DNA of 38,688 bases from a virus. The stretch covers positions 1 to 38,688 of IMG/VR virus record IMGVR_UViG_3300044939_000040; one strand, written 5' to 3'. The notes under the pieces are model-generated. The model searched no databases and had not been told where the DNA came from. It saw nothing but the letters and a program-made list of their open reading frames with translations. Of this stretch, positions 1-7,338 are shown piece by piece. The position numbers and the translations under genes are program-made. Numbering within the stretch: position 1 is the first letter of the stretch; every line of letters starts with the position of its first letter.

Positions 1-270
1 CCAGCAACCCTGCCGGCAGTCAGCGGCGCCAACCTGACCAACCTGAACGCCTCCAATCTCGCGAGCGGCACGGTACCTGATGCGCGGTTCCCGGCCACCC
101 TTCCGGCGATCAGCGGCGCCAACCTGACCAACCTGAACGCCTCCAATCTCGCGAGCGGTACGGTGCCGGATGCGCGATTCCCGGCAACCCTCCCAGCAGT
201 CAGCGGCGCCAACCTGACCAATCTGAACGCGAGCAATCTCGCGAGCGGTACAGTGCCAAGCGCACGCGTC
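1..270 (+). repeat. 90-nt tandem repeats of fibre shaft (start of window)
   Basis: Codon-phased units begin at 22, 112 and 202, with a partial unit before 22 and a decaying unit after 202. Each encodes 30 residues with the core S-G-A-N-L-T-N-L-N-A-S-N-L. The unit at 112-201 is nearly identical to that at 22-111, differing at scattered, mostly third positions. The same array occurs at 38508-38688. Confidence 0.9.
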
Positions 271-1068
271 TCTGGCGCTTATACCAACATTACCGCCATT
301 GGTAATGGTGGTTCTCATGTATCAATCTCCGTAGATGGAAACGTCACGATCAACACACCTTCCAGCGGCACTCACACGATCAACGGCGGACTCACCAGCG
401 GCGGCAGCATACTGGTGAACAGCACCACAGGTTTACCAAATACAGTCATCGGGAGCAACGTCGCCATTGCGGCGGGTTACTCGTCACCTGTAGCAGGTAG
501 GATTCTGTTCGGCGATAACACGGGCTGGAAGCTACAGTTCGGCAGACGGGGGAGCGGGTCGGAAAGTGTAATCGCCGAATTGGTAGATAACGGAAACATC
601 AACATCTTTCACACGAGCGGAGTCAATTCGTCGTGGCAGGTAGTCAGTGGTCAACTTTACTTCGGGTCTTTGTCGAACGCTCAATTCAACTTGACTCAGA
701 ACGGGCAAAACCGCATCAGCTTCCTAACAGATGGAAAATCGTACGTCAGCGTTGACAGCATGACGAACGAAATTGGCTTCCGTAGGGTTCCGAGAACAAC
801 CGACACCACTCTGAACACCGCAAAAGTCGCTCAGTGCATCGCTGTCACCGCTGACGTGACGATCCCGGCCAACACGTACGCCGCCGGCGACAGCTTCAGC
901 ATCTACAACGACAGCGCATCGTCGATCACGCTCACGCAGGGCTCTGGACTCACGCTGCGGCAATCGGGCACTACGAACACCGGCAACCGAACGCTGGCAG
1001 CGCGCGGAATGGCGACCATCTGGTTCAACAGCGCGACCGAGGCCATTGTTATGGGAGACGTGACGTAA
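1..1068 (+). CDS. Tail fibre, C-terminal part (5' end lies at 38160-38688)
   Basis: The frame is open from base 1, so this is the distal part of a gene that starts at 38160 near the other end of the window. The first ~270 nt encode a 30-residue tandem repeat (core N-L-A-S-G-T-V-P-D-A-R-F) of the kind that forms fibre shafts. The rest is a Gly/Ser/Thr/Asn-rich, beta-type domain without catalytic motifs or an S74 chaperone, and it ends in TAA. If base 1 is joined at 38577 the whole protein is 494 aa; with one repeat fewer it is 464 aa. Base composition falls from about base 290 onward, as is common in exchangeable receptor-binding tips. Fibre identity is well supported by the N-terminus and repeats. 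The receptor is unknown. Confidence 0.8.
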   Translation, partial: PATLPAVSGANLTNLNASNLASGTVPDARFPATLPAISGANLTNLNASNLASGTVPDARFPATLPAVSGANLTNLNASNLASGTVPSARVSGAYTNITAIGNGGSHVSISVDGNVTINTPSSGTHTINGGLTSGGSILVNSTTGLPNTVIGSNVAIAAGYSSPVAGRILFGDNTGWKLQFGRRGSGSESVIAELVDNGNINIFHTSGVNSSWQVVSGQLYFGSLSNAQFNLTQNGQNRISFLTDGKSYVSVDSMTNEIGFRRVPRTTDTTLNTAKVAQCIAVTADVTIPANTYAAGDSFSIYNDSASSITLTQGSGLTLRQSGTTNTGNRTLAARGMATIWFNSATEAIVMGDVT

Positions 1069-1481
1069 TGGGGATGATGAACATGATGATGGCCCCGTCT
1101 GGGGGCAGGCTCGTCATTCCGCTGCCGGGCGAATTCTTCCAATACTCCTCTGGCTCGGCCATAACGGTAACCCTTCAGTTCGCGTCAGATGGAACTGTAA
1201 ATAGTGTAGCAACAGGTTATGGAACCACCTTTGCACATCGTTGGTGGACGAAAGGTTCGAACCCGAACGCATACGTCAGGGCAACGCTTCAATCCGGAGA
1301 CACACCATCAGGCACATTGAACGCTTGGCTGCAACTGAATACGACCCGGCAGTGGGGAATTACGGCTTCATCCCCTGGACAAGTAAGATATTCGGCGCTT
1401 CTGATACAAATCTCTCTTGATGGCGGTAATACGGTCGCCTCAAGCGGAACCTACCAGATCGAGGCCGAACACCTCATCTAA
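1068..1481 (+). CDS. Small virion-associated or fibre-accessory protein, unknown
   Basis: 137 aa, starting in a TAATG overlap with the fibre stop, so it is probably translated by coupling. The N-terminus is Met-rich (MGMMNMMMAP), followed by a Gly/Ser/Thr-rich, beta-type sequence with several aromatic residues and no signal peptide or TM segment. Its position directly after the fibre fits a fibre cap, fibre chaperone or second receptor-binding subunit. I do not recognise a family. From about 1130 to 1480 it is more AT-rich than neighbouring genes, like the fibre tip before it, so the two may be exchanged together. Confidence 0.6.
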   Translation: MGMMNMMMAPSGGRLVIPLPGEFFQYSSGSAITVTLQFASDGTVNSVATGYGTTFAHRWWTKGSNPNAYVRATLQSGDTPSGTLNAWLQLNTTRQWGITASSPGQVRYSALLIQISLDGGNTVASSGTYQIEAEHLI

Positions 1482-1532
1482 GCGAACTGGGCAGCACAAA
1501 CAGCGTGGCAGGCGAGACGTAGTAAAATGGTT

Positions 1533-1557
1533 GGGCCAGCCCACGTTGGGCTGGCCC
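1533..1557. terminator. Intergenic 11-bp perfect hairpin, possible minus-direction terminator
   Basis: Arms 1533-1543 (GGGCCAGCCCA) and 1547-1557 are perfectly complementary with a 3-nt CGT loop. No T-run follows on the plus strand. AAAA at 1525-1528 would give a short U-run five bases after the stem for leftward transcription. It may stop antisense transcription or stabilise the fibre mRNA 3' end. Confidence 0.45.
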
Positions 1558-1579
1558 ACCCAACCACAGGAGATCAACC

Positions 1580-1750
1580 ATGCAGAACCAAGTCAATCTC
1601 GAACCGAAGTTCATCATCGAAACGCTGAACGCGGAGATCAGCCGCCTGACGGGCGAAGTGCTCGCGCTGCGCGCGTACGTAGCTCAGCTCGTCGCGCAGG
1701 CGGCCGAGAAGAAGCCCGAGACGAACGATGGCGAGCCCGAGGCCGCGTAA
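1580..1750 (+). CDS. Small coiled-coil protein, 56 aa, unknown
   Basis: ATG at 1580 follows an AGGAG site at 1568-1572 at good spacing. The 56-aa product starts MQNQVNLEPKFIIETLNAE, then a predicted amphipathic helix (I-S-R-L-T-G-E-V-L-A-L-R-A-Y-V) and an acidic Glu/Lys tail. It looks like a short oligomerising coiled coil. It is the first gene after the hairpin at 1533-1557 and sits ahead of the lysis cassette. No family is recognised. Coding is supported by the RBS, codon use and position. Confidence 0.6.
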   Translation: MQNQVNLEPKFIIETLNAEISRLTGEVLALRAYVAQLVAQAAEKKPETNDGEPEAA

Positions 1751-1766
1751 CGTAGGGGGTGTGGTG

Positions 1767-2015
1767 GTGGAGTGGAGAGACCTAGCTTTGGCAGTCCTCT
1801 CAGGGCTGTGGATCGTCTTGTCAGGAGTCGCGACAGCGATATGGGCTCAGGTCCTCCGCAACCGCGATTCGCTGTCGAACTTCGAGCGTCACGTCAGCGA
1901 GACGTACGTCCGCCGCGATCACAGCGACTCGCAGTTCACGCAACTGATGACCGAAATCCGGTCTCTGCGGGAGCTGGTGATCACGGTAATCCAGCAACGC
2001 CGGCCGGGGGAGTAA
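1767..2015 (+). CDS. Single-TM coiled-coil membrane protein, spanin or holin accessory candidate
   Basis: I place the start at GTG 1767, after the purine run at 1754-1759. An ATG at 1728 in the same frame would overlap the preceding gene and has no clear RBS. The ~82-aa product has a hydrophobic segment near residues 5-24 (LALAVLSGLWIVLSGVATAI), then a charged, probably coiled-coil region to the C-terminus. One N-terminal TM plus a periplasmic coiled coil matches inner-membrane spanins or small accessory holins, and it lies just before the holin. No lipobox-bearing outer-membrane partner was found, so spanin is only a possibility. Confidence 0.55.
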   Translation: MEWRDLALAVLSGLWIVLSGVATAIWAQVLRNRDSLSNFERHVSETYVRRDHSDSQFTQLMTEIRSLRELVITVIQQRRPGE

Positions 2016-2016
2016 C

Positions 2017-2514
2017 ATGGCACCGATCCTAGGGTACCTGATCGCCAACGGGCTGCCGCTTGTGGCGAACGCGCTGATGACCGCCGGGAAGGAGAAGGTC
2101 GAGCAGGCTCTCGGGATGAAGCTGCCCGACATGACGTCCGGCGGCCTGACGCCGGAGCAGCTCTTCGCGCTGAAGAAGATCGAGGCGGAGAGGCCGGAAA
2201 AGCTGCTCGCTCTCGCAATTGAAGAAAAACGAATCGAGCAGCAGGGCGAGGCTGCAGAGGCGCAGGAGATCACGAAGCGCTGGCAGGCTGACATGACCAG
2301 CGATAGCTGGCTGTCGAAGAACATCCGTCCGGCGTCGCTCGCGTACGTTTTGCTGGCCCTCACAGCATTCGCTGTCGGGAGCGGGGCGGGGTTCGACATC
2401 CAGAACGCCTACATCGACATCTTCGGCAACCTTGCGATGGCTCTCGTCATCAGCTACGTCGGCGGCAGGAGCGTCGAGAAGGGGCTGACGATCTGGACCC
2501 GGAGCAAGCGATGA
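2017..2514 (+). CDS. Holin, 3-TM (GTA-holin-like) type
   Basis: 165 aa. The middle holds a charged helix (EKLLALAIEEKRIEQQ) followed by KRWQADMTSDSWLSKNIRP, which I recognise from the 'holin of 3 TMs for gene-transfer release' family of Gram-negative phages. Two hydrophobic segments follow (about 108-124 and 137-152), and a weaker one lies at the N-terminus (about 3-22). It would form the inner-membrane lesion that lets the endolysin out. The stop overlaps the endolysin start (ATGA). Family assignment is by motif memory; the lysis context supports it. Confidence 0.75.
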   Translation: MAPILGYLIANGLPLVANALMTAGKEKVEQALGMKLPDMTSGGLTPEQLFALKKIEAERPEKLLALAIEEKRIEQQGEAAEAQEITKRWQADMTSDSWLSKNIRPASLAYVLLALTAFAVGSGAGFDIQNAYIDIFGNLAMALVISYVGGRSVEKGLTIWTRSKR

Positions 2515-2843
2515 GCAGCCTTCGTGAGGAGCAAAGCGCTTTCGCGCGCGACATCGTGCGGCTGCTGACGTACGCTTCTGGTCTCGGCTACGAGTACACC
2601 TTCGGCGAATTCGAGCGTCCGATCGAGATGCAGAAGCTACACGTAGCGGCCGGGCGCTCGAAGACGATGAACAGCAACCACGTGCGGCGTTGCGCTGCCG
2701 ACATCTACTTCTTCAAGGGCGGAGAGCTGACGTACGACATCGAAGAGCTCGGCCGCTTCTGGGAAGCGCTATCACCGAAGAACTCGTGGGGAGGAAACTG
2801 GGCGTCTTTTAAAGACAAGCCTCATTTCGAACGACGCCCATGA
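2511..2843 (+). CDS. Endolysin: M15-type zinc L,D- or D,D-peptidase
   Basis: 110 aa, typical of phage peptidoglycan endopeptidases related to VanY / T5 endolysin. The zinc site is visible: S55-x-H57-x6-D64 (S-N-H-V-R-R-C-A-A-D) and H105 in D-K-P-H-F-E, after the GGNWASF loop. It should cut a peptide bond in the peptidoglycan stem or cross-link. There is no signal peptide, so export depends on the holin, whose gene it overlaps by 4 nt (ATGA). It also overlaps the next gene by ATGA, so the cassette is translationally coupled. Confidence 0.85.
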   Translation: MSSLREEQSAFARDIVRLLTYASGLGYEYTFGEFERPIEMQKLHVAAGRSKTMNSNHVRRCAADIYFFKGGELTYDIEELGRFWEALSPKNSWGGNWASFKDKPHFERRP

Positions 2844-3229
2844 ACCGCAGGCTTCCGATCCAAGAGGGGCTGCCGAAGACGGTGAAGATCGGGGCCTACA
2901 GGATGCGGATCGCTTTCACCAGCCACCGCACGCTGCCCGACATGAAGTTCCTGAACGGGCTGTGCGACTTCGACAACGGGGTGATCCACATCAACCGCGA
3001 CCACGCGCGCAACCACTCACCGGACCGCGTGCTGACGACGATCCTCCACGAGATCGGGCACGCGATCAACCACGTCTACGGTGTACGGGACGAGAGCGGG
3101 GAGGAGGGCTTCGTGACCGGCTTCTCGATCGGTTTCGTGGCCTTCATGATCGACAACCCGTCTTTCCATCACTGGATGAATCGCATCATCGAATCCACCC
3201 GCATCGACCACGCGAGGGCAGCAGCTTGA
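2840..3229 (+). CDS. HEIGH-motif zinc metallopeptidase, unknown target
   Basis: 129 aa with a clear HExxH site (H70-E71-I-G-H74, preceded by VLTTIL) and acidic residues E88/E89 that could be the third zinc ligand. The N-terminal half is a small beta-rich domain. No signal peptide is seen; a hydrophobic stretch follows the active site (about 92-104). It is coupled to the endolysin by ATGA and to the phosphoesterase by TTGA, so it may act at lysis or on host proteins late in infection. Small HExxH proteins like this are common in phages, but their substrates are unknown. Confidence 0.65.
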   Translation: MNRRLPIQEGLPKTVKIGAYRMRIAFTSHRTLPDMKFLNGLCDFDNGVIHINRDHARNHSPDRVLTTILHEIGHAINHVYGVRDESGEEGFVTGFSIGFVAFMIDNPSFHHWMNRIIESTRIDHARAAA

Positions 3230-3960
3230 AGCATCTCATCATCCCCGACGTACAGGCAAAACCCGGAATTTCGAACAAGTTCCTCGAAGCGATCGGACGA
3301 TACGCCGCCGAGAAGCGGCCGGACCGCATCATCTGCCTCGGCGACTTCGCCGACATGGCCTCGCTGTCGAGCTACGACAAGGGCAAGAAGTCGTTCGAGG
3401 GCCGGCGCTACTTGGCCGACATCGACGCCGCGAAGGCGGCGATGGAAGTGCTAATGACACCGATCGCAAGGGCCGCCGGGTACCGGCCGACGCTTGACCT
3501 GACGCTCGGGAACCACGAGCACCGCATCGTCCGCGCTACCGAGCTCCAACCGGAGCTAGACGGCGTGCTGTCTTTGGAACAGCTCGAATACGAGAGCTTC
3601 GGGTGGCGGGTTCATGAGTTCCTGCGCCCGGTGCAGCGCGACGGGGTGATGTACGCCCACTACTTCACGTCTGGCGTGATGGGGCGACCAATCACTACAG
3701 CATCAGCGTTACTGGCAAAGAAGCATATGAGCTGCGTAGCCGGCCACCAGCAAGGCAAGCAGATCGCGTACGCGACAAGGGCTGACGGGCAGACCATCAC
3801 CGGGATGATCGTTGGCTCGTGTTACGAGCACGAAGAGGACTACCTAGGACCGCAGGGAAACAAGCACTGGCGCGGAATCGTGATGCTCCACGAAGTCCGC
3901 GCCGGAACGTTCGACGAGATGTTCGTCAGCCTGCGGTACTTACGCAGCAAGTTCAGGTAG
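3226..3960 (+). CDS. Calcineurin-like metallophosphoesterase
   Basis: The start is TTG at 3226, overlapping the previous stop as TTGA with GAGGG upstream. An upstream in-frame GTG at 2962 would bury most of the previous gene. The 244-aa protein carries the metal-site series D8 (PDVQ, with Q where DxH usually has H), G-D40 (CLGDFAD), G-N96-H97-E and H145 (YAHYF) / H174 (AGH). It should hydrolyse phosphoesters using two metal ions. Phage members are used in nucleic-acid processing, but the substrate here is unknown. Its 3' end runs 21 nt into a convergent gene at 3940-4386. Confidence 0.8.
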   Translation: MKHLIIPDVQAKPGISNKFLEAIGRYAAEKRPDRIICLGDFADMASLSSYDKGKKSFEGRRYLADIDAAKAAMEVLMTPIARAAGYRPTLDLTLGNHEHRIVRATELQPELDGVLSLEQLEYESFGWRVHEFLRPVQRDGVMYAHYFTSGVMGRPITTASALLAKKHMSCVAGHQQGKQIAYATRADGQTITGMIVGSCYEHEEDYLGPQGNKHWRGIVMLHEVRAGTFDEMFVSLRYLRSKFR

Positions 3961-4386
3961 ACGAGTCACTCTTCCGCTCAGGATCGCGGAAGCCACGATG
4001 TCGTGATCGACGCCCAGAACGTCGCAGCAGAAGCGGAACGACATCGGACGTGTGCTGTCGGAAAGCATCCAGACCTTCGCGCCATCCACCAGCTCCGGAT
4101 CGTCGGACCTCAGGTCTTCGACAGCCTGCTGGATCATCCCGTAACACAGTCGTCGGCCGAATAAGCTATCGATGGGCGGCAGCTTAGAGTCTGGGAGTGC
4201 GTCGATCAGATCGTTCAGGTACTCATCGACCTGTCCGCTTTCGATGCGCCAGCGAACGCGAGAGCGCCCTTTACCGCACGTGACGCAGCTCTTGTTCGAC
4301 AAGTAGCGCAGCGTTCCGCCGCAGCAGCGGCACGGCTTGCCGATGTAGTAGTGGGAGTCAGGCTTCAATTGAGGCTTCGAGAACAC
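3940..4386 (-). CDS. Zinc-ribbon protein, unknown function
   Basis: 148 aa from a GTG start at 4386, with GAGGAG upstream inside the helicase gene, whose end it overlaps by 29 nt. The N-terminus has paired cysteines (C-R-C-C-G near 20-23 and C-V-T-C-G near 34-38), a probable zinc ribbon, followed by basic residues. The C-terminal half ends in a helix-turn-like segment (V-L-G-V-D-H-D-I-V-A-S-A-I-L). A nucleic-acid-binding role is plausible. It is the last gene of the leftward operon and converges on the phosphoesterase with overlapping ends, leaving no room for a terminator. Confidence 0.6.
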   Translation of the reverse strand: MFSKPQLKPDSHYYIGKPCRCCGGTLRYLSNKSCVTCGKGRSRVRWRIESGQVDEYLNDLIDALPDSKLPPIDSLFGRRLCYGMIQQAVEDLRSDDPELVDGAKVWMLSDSTRPMSFRFCCDVLGVDHDIVASAILSGRVTRLPELAA

Positions 4387-5725
4387 GGTAGAGCTCCTCT
4401 TGGGTAATGTCTTTGCGACGAATCGCTTCGAGCACGATCTCGTCGATCGAGCCCTTCACGATGAGATGGTGGATCACGACACCACGCTTCTGGCCTTGAC
4501 GCCAGATGCGTGCGTTGGTCTGGATGTACTCGTCGAGCGACCATGTGATGCTGTACCACACGATCGCGCGCCCGCCCGACTGAAGGTTCAGGCCGGTGCT
4601 GACGCTTCCCGGGTGGACGACGAGAACAGGCAGCCGGCCCTCGTTCCATTCGTCGATGAGTCGGTTGACCTGTTTCGCGCCGAGACCGCCGGTGATGAAC
4701 TCCGTGCGCACGCCGACGTGCTTGGCGAGATACGGCAAGATGCGGTCGATCTCGTGCCGGTACTGGACGGCGACCATCAGGGGCTCCCCCTGATGCTCGT
4801 CGACCAGATCGGCTAGAGCGCGCAGCTTGTCGTCGTGCAAATTTTGCACGGACTCGTCGGGAAGGTAGATCGCCCCGCCAGTCGCCTGCCGCATGCTGTT
4901 CAGCTTCGCTGCTACCTGCTGACCGGGTAGCCCGTCGAACGTTCCGCGCCGGATGCGCTCGCAGGCTTGCAGGGCATCCGGCGACTCGATCAGGATGTCG
5001 TTGTCGCGACGCTCCGGCATCTCGATGTAGTCGGCCGCGTCGAGGCGGTAGCAGATGTCGGAGATGGCGGAGTAAATCTCGGCGTCAGCCCCCTCACGCA
5101 GCGCCCACAGGCTGTAGCCGCCCCACTGTGGCATCTCGATGCAGTACCGCTCGCGGAATGCTGTCAGCGTGCGCCCGAGTCGCCGCCCGTTGTCGAGGAT
5201 GCGGACCTGCCCGAATAGGTCCATCAGGCTCTCGGCTGCCGGGGTGCCGCTCAAGCAGTAACGTCGGCGGAACTGCGGCAGCATGGCCTTTAAAGCCTTC
5301 GATCGTTGGGCCTGCGTGTTCTTGAACTTCTGGGACTCGTCGACCACGAGGACGTCCCACGCAGGCGTCTGCGAGAGGCTCAGATCGGCCAGCCAAGCGA
5401 CGTTTTCCGGGTTGAGTAGGTAGACGTCAGCCGGCTCCTGAAGAGCCTTCAGGCGCCTTTCTGGGCCTCCTGCGACGAGGCTGAACGTCAGCGGGAAGCC
5501 CCACTTTTCCGCCTCCTGCCGCCACGTCTTTTCCATCGGCCGCTTCGGAGCGATGACGAGAGCCGCGCGCATGGCTCCGGCTCGTTTCAGCTCCGTCAGC
5601 CCGGCGAGGACGATCCCAGTCTTGCCAGCTCCGGGGGACAGAAACAGCCCGTACGAAGGGCTGCTGAGCATGCGCTCCAGCGCGCGGCGCTGAAACGGGT
5701 GCGGAGAGTAGGTGATCGAGGACAT
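4358..5725 (-). CDS. SNF2/DEAD-type superfamily 2 helicase
   Basis: The start is ATG at 5725 (MSSITYSPHPFQ). The frame stays open upstream, but that part overlaps VRR-NUC out of frame and is low-complexity. 455 aa: Q-motif-like start, Walker A PGAGKT (31-36), motif II D-E-S-Q (129-132), motif III S-G-T-P (159-162), and the SNF2 motif VI region (N-A-R-I-W-R-Q-G-Q-K) near the C-terminus. It should translocate on DNA using ATP. Phage SNF2 helicases beside VRR-NUC, DUF2815 and DUF2800 genes form a familiar replication/recombination block, matching this operon. Confidence 0.9.
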   Translation of the reverse strand: MSSITYSPHPFQRRALERMLSSPSYGLFLSPGAGKTGIVLAGLTELKRAGAMRAALVIAPKRPMEKTWRQEAEKWGFPLTFSLVAGGPERRLKALQEPADVYLLNPENVAWLADLSLSQTPAWDVLVVDESQKFKNTQAQRSKALKAMLPQFRRRYCLSGTPAAESLMDLFGQVRILDNGRRLGRTLTAFRERYCIEMPQWGGYSLWALREGADAEIYSAISDICYRLDAADYIEMPERRDNDILIESPDALQACERIRRGTFDGLPGQQVAAKLNSMRQATGGAIYLPDESVQNLHDDKLRALADLVDEHQGEPLMVAVQYRHEIDRILPYLAKHVGVRTEFITGGLGAKQVNRLIDEWNEGRLPVLVVHPGSVSTGLNLQSGGRAIVWYSITWSLDEYIQTNARIWRQGQKRGVVIHHLIVKGSIDEIVLEAIRRKDITQEELYRVLEASIEA

Positions 5726-5975
5726 GGTCGAAGTCGTCGCGAGACCGGATGACGATAGCGGCGTGGCCGAGCGCGCGGAGCCGGGCGAGCGTCTGTTCCT
5801 GCGCCGGGCGGAGCCGGCCGGTGGGCTGCTTGAACTCGATCCAGACCACGTAGCCGTCCGGAAGCAGCAGAGCCCTGTCCGGCCAGCCAACGTCTACCGG
5901 CTTCACCTTCACCAGCAGGCAGCCGCGCTTCGCGGCGCGGCCCCTGCACGCTCGCTCTAAAGCGGACTCAAGCAA
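5427..5975 (-). CDS. VRR-NUC domain nuclease with long out-of-frame extension
   Basis: The first ~90 residues form a compact VRR-NUC fold of the PD-(D/E)XK class: V-G-W-P-D33, then I-E47-F-K49-Q and Q59. It should cut DNA, probably branched or recombination intermediates. VRR-NUC phage proteins are often about 90-120 aa. Here the frame continues to 182 aa, overlapping the helicase gene by 299 nt in another frame. Residues 92-182 are Arg/Gly/Ala-rich and look like an out-of-frame image of the helicase. The overlap may be real, or a stop may have been lost or frameshifted. The start overlaps the end of the next upstream gene by 8 nt. Confidence 0.75.
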   Translation of the reverse strand: MLESALERACRGRAAKRGCLLVKVKPVDVGWPDRALLLPDGYVVWIEFKQPTGRLRPAQEQTLARLRALGHAAIVIRSRDDFDHVLDHLLSAPVSAPRAGAHAQQPFVRAVSVPRSWQDWDRPRRADGAETSRSHARGSRHRSEAADGKDVAAGGGKVGLPADVQPRRRRPRKAPEGSSGAG

Positions 5976-6513
5976 TCGGCCCCCGAGGCTTTTTCTCCCC
6001 GGCAGCGCAGACGGCTTCGCCGATCATCGAGGCTGCCGACCCCTCAGCGGTCAGCTCCGGGCTGTAGTCGCCCTTCGCAACGACCATCCCGGTGCCGACG
6101 TCGAGCAGAAGCATCGTGCCGCGCTTCGCAAGGCACTGTCCGCGCAACACTGCGCCGTAGACGACGACCGGCTGCGATCCTTTCGGGGCCGAGATCGCGA
6201 TCATCGTCTGGTAGTAGAGCTGCCCGTCGGTCGTTTTCTTGATCTCGACCCCAAGAGAATCGACGATCGCAACACCTTCGTCATTCTCGATGATGACGAC
6301 GCCGGGCTCTTCGCGGACTGTCGTCTTAGCGTGCGCGTCGCTGACGAAGGAAAAGCCGATGAAGGCGGAGATGAGTGCTGAAACAACGGCCGACCCCAAC
6401 GACAGCAGAAAGTAGATCATCCACCGCCTATCACCGCCGTCAAGGGCGCGTTTGCACGATCGCGCGAAGAAGGCTGCCGCGATGAGAGAGGCGATGAAAA
6501 GACCGTAGAGCAT
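5968..6513 (-). CDS. Two-TM membrane protein with exported domain, unknown
   Basis: 181 aa. Hydrophobic segments lie at about 1-17 and 33-57, followed by SFVSDAHA-KTT, which resembles a signal-peptidase site. A soluble ~115-residue beta-rich domain with two cysteines (126 and 169 region) follows. A strong AGGAGG site overlaps the stop of the preceding gene. An early-operon membrane protein with a periplasmic domain could act in superinfection exclusion or envelope stress, but nothing in the sequence proves it. No family recognised. Confidence 0.6.
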   Translation of the reverse strand: MLYGLFIASLIAAAFFARSCKRALDGGDRRWMIYFLLSLGSAVVSALISAFIGFSFVSDAHAKTTVREEPGVVIIENDEGVAIVDSLGVEIKKTTDGQLYYQTMIAISAPKGSQPVVVYGAVLRGQCLAKRGTMLLLDVGTGMVVAKGDYSPELTAEGSAASMIGEAVCAAGEKKPRGPIA

Positions 6514-6522
6514 GACTTCCTC

Positions 6523-6870
6523 CTAAAGGCTGGTGACTCGAACCGTGGTGACCGCTCCGTCACCAAGGTCAGTGTGTTTCTCGATCAGGCGGGACACCGC
6601 ACCGAGCAAGGTCTTGTTCTCGGCGAGGAGACCTTCGACGACGGCTTGCCAGTTCGTCTTCGACCTCAGGGTGCGGACGACGGTCGCAGCATAGCAGGTA
6701 CCTTCGATGCGGATCGAGTTCGTGGTGTCGAGCCCGACTGATTCAGCGAACTCGACAAGCTCGCGCTTCAGCTCCTCTTCCTCGCGCGCGACTTCAGCCG
6801 CCTCAGCTTTCAGCAGCCCGAGGCTGTCGACTTTTCCCATCAAGGGTTTCAGGCGAATCTCGATTGTCAT
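6523..6870 (-). CDS. Early protein, unknown, 115 aa
   Basis: I choose the ATG at 6870 (MTIEIRLKPL) because AAAGGAG lies 8 nt upstream; an ATG at 6885 in frame sits before that site. The sequence has a Glu/Lys-rich helix (K-A-E-A-A-E-V-A-R-E-E-E-E-L-K), a small beta segment with one cysteine (G-T-C-Y-A-A-T-V-V) and a second helical part. A coiled-coil plus small-domain arrangement is likely. It lies between two putative membrane proteins in the leftward operon. I recognise no family. Confidence 0.6.
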   Translation of the reverse strand: MTIEIRLKPLMGKVDSLGLLKAEAAEVAREEEELKRELVEFAESVGLDTTNSIRIEGTCYAATVVRTLRSKTNWQAVVEGLLAENKTLLGAVSRLIEKHTDLGDGAVTTVRVTSL

Positions 6871-6938
6871 GGTAGCTCCTTTCATGGTGGGTGGTGGAAT
6901 TGTGGCCCGATTCCGGGCCGCGTGTCAAGCGCCGTCGG

Positions 6939-7337
6939 TCAATGGTACTCCCCGAGTGCGCAATGAAGGACCTCATGCCCTACGACGGTCGTCAGAGGGT
7001 CGTCCAGCATCTTCGGGCGCTGGACATGGATGACGCAGCGATTCGACTCCGGGTAGAACTCCGCGCACCCGGGGTAGCGCTGCCGCACGACCAGATCATC
7101 CGGCACGCCGCGCCACGCGCCGAGCTTGCGGCAGCGGTTGATGACGGAGAGCCGGTCGTCGTACCACTCGATCGTCAGCTCGAACTTCCTGACGTCGCTG
7201 GTCGGCTTGATGGGCTGCGCGCATGCTTTGGTCGAGTAGCCGAACACGAAGACGAGAACAGCGAAAGCGAGGATGACGACGATGATCGCGCGAGCGTATG
7301 CGCCGACCACAATCAGAAACAGCTCCCAGTTCTTCAT
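6939..7337 (-). CDS. Membrane-anchored HExxH metallopeptidase-like protein
   Basis: 132 aa. Residues 6-34 form one long or two short hydrophobic segments, followed by T-K-A-C-A-Q, which resembles a signal-peptide or lipoprotein-like junction. At the C-terminus lies G-H121-E122-V-L-H125-C-A-L-G-E-Y-H132, a zinc site with a likely third His, close to but one residue longer than the metzincin spacing. Three further cysteines (69, 91, 101) could form disulphides in the periplasm. The predicted topology puts the active site outside the cytoplasm. The target is unknown. It starts 1 nt after the SprT-like gene ends. Confidence 0.65.
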   Translation of the reverse strand: MKNWELFLIVVGAYARAIIVVILAFAVLVFVFGYSTKACAQPIKPTSDVRKFELTIEWYDDRLSVINRCRKLGAWRGVPDDLVVRQRYPGCAEFYPESNRCVIHVQRPKMLDDPLTTVVGHEVLHCALGEYH

Positions 7338-7338
7338 G

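Noticed and set aside
1249-1269. GGTTCGAACCCGAAC resembles a tRNA T-arm
   Set aside because: No acceptor, anticodon or D-arm can be built around it, and it lies in a coding frame.
2962-3225. N-terminal extension of the phosphoesterase from GTG 2962
   Set aside because: Arg/Pro-rich out-of-frame image of the HEIGH protease gene. The conserved phosphoesterase fold begins at TTG 3226.
5726-5890. 55-residue extension of the helicase upstream of 5725
   Set aside because: Ser/Arg/Pro-rich and antisense-like to no domain. It lies in VRR-NUC coding sequence in another frame, and the Q-motif-like start fits ATG 5725.
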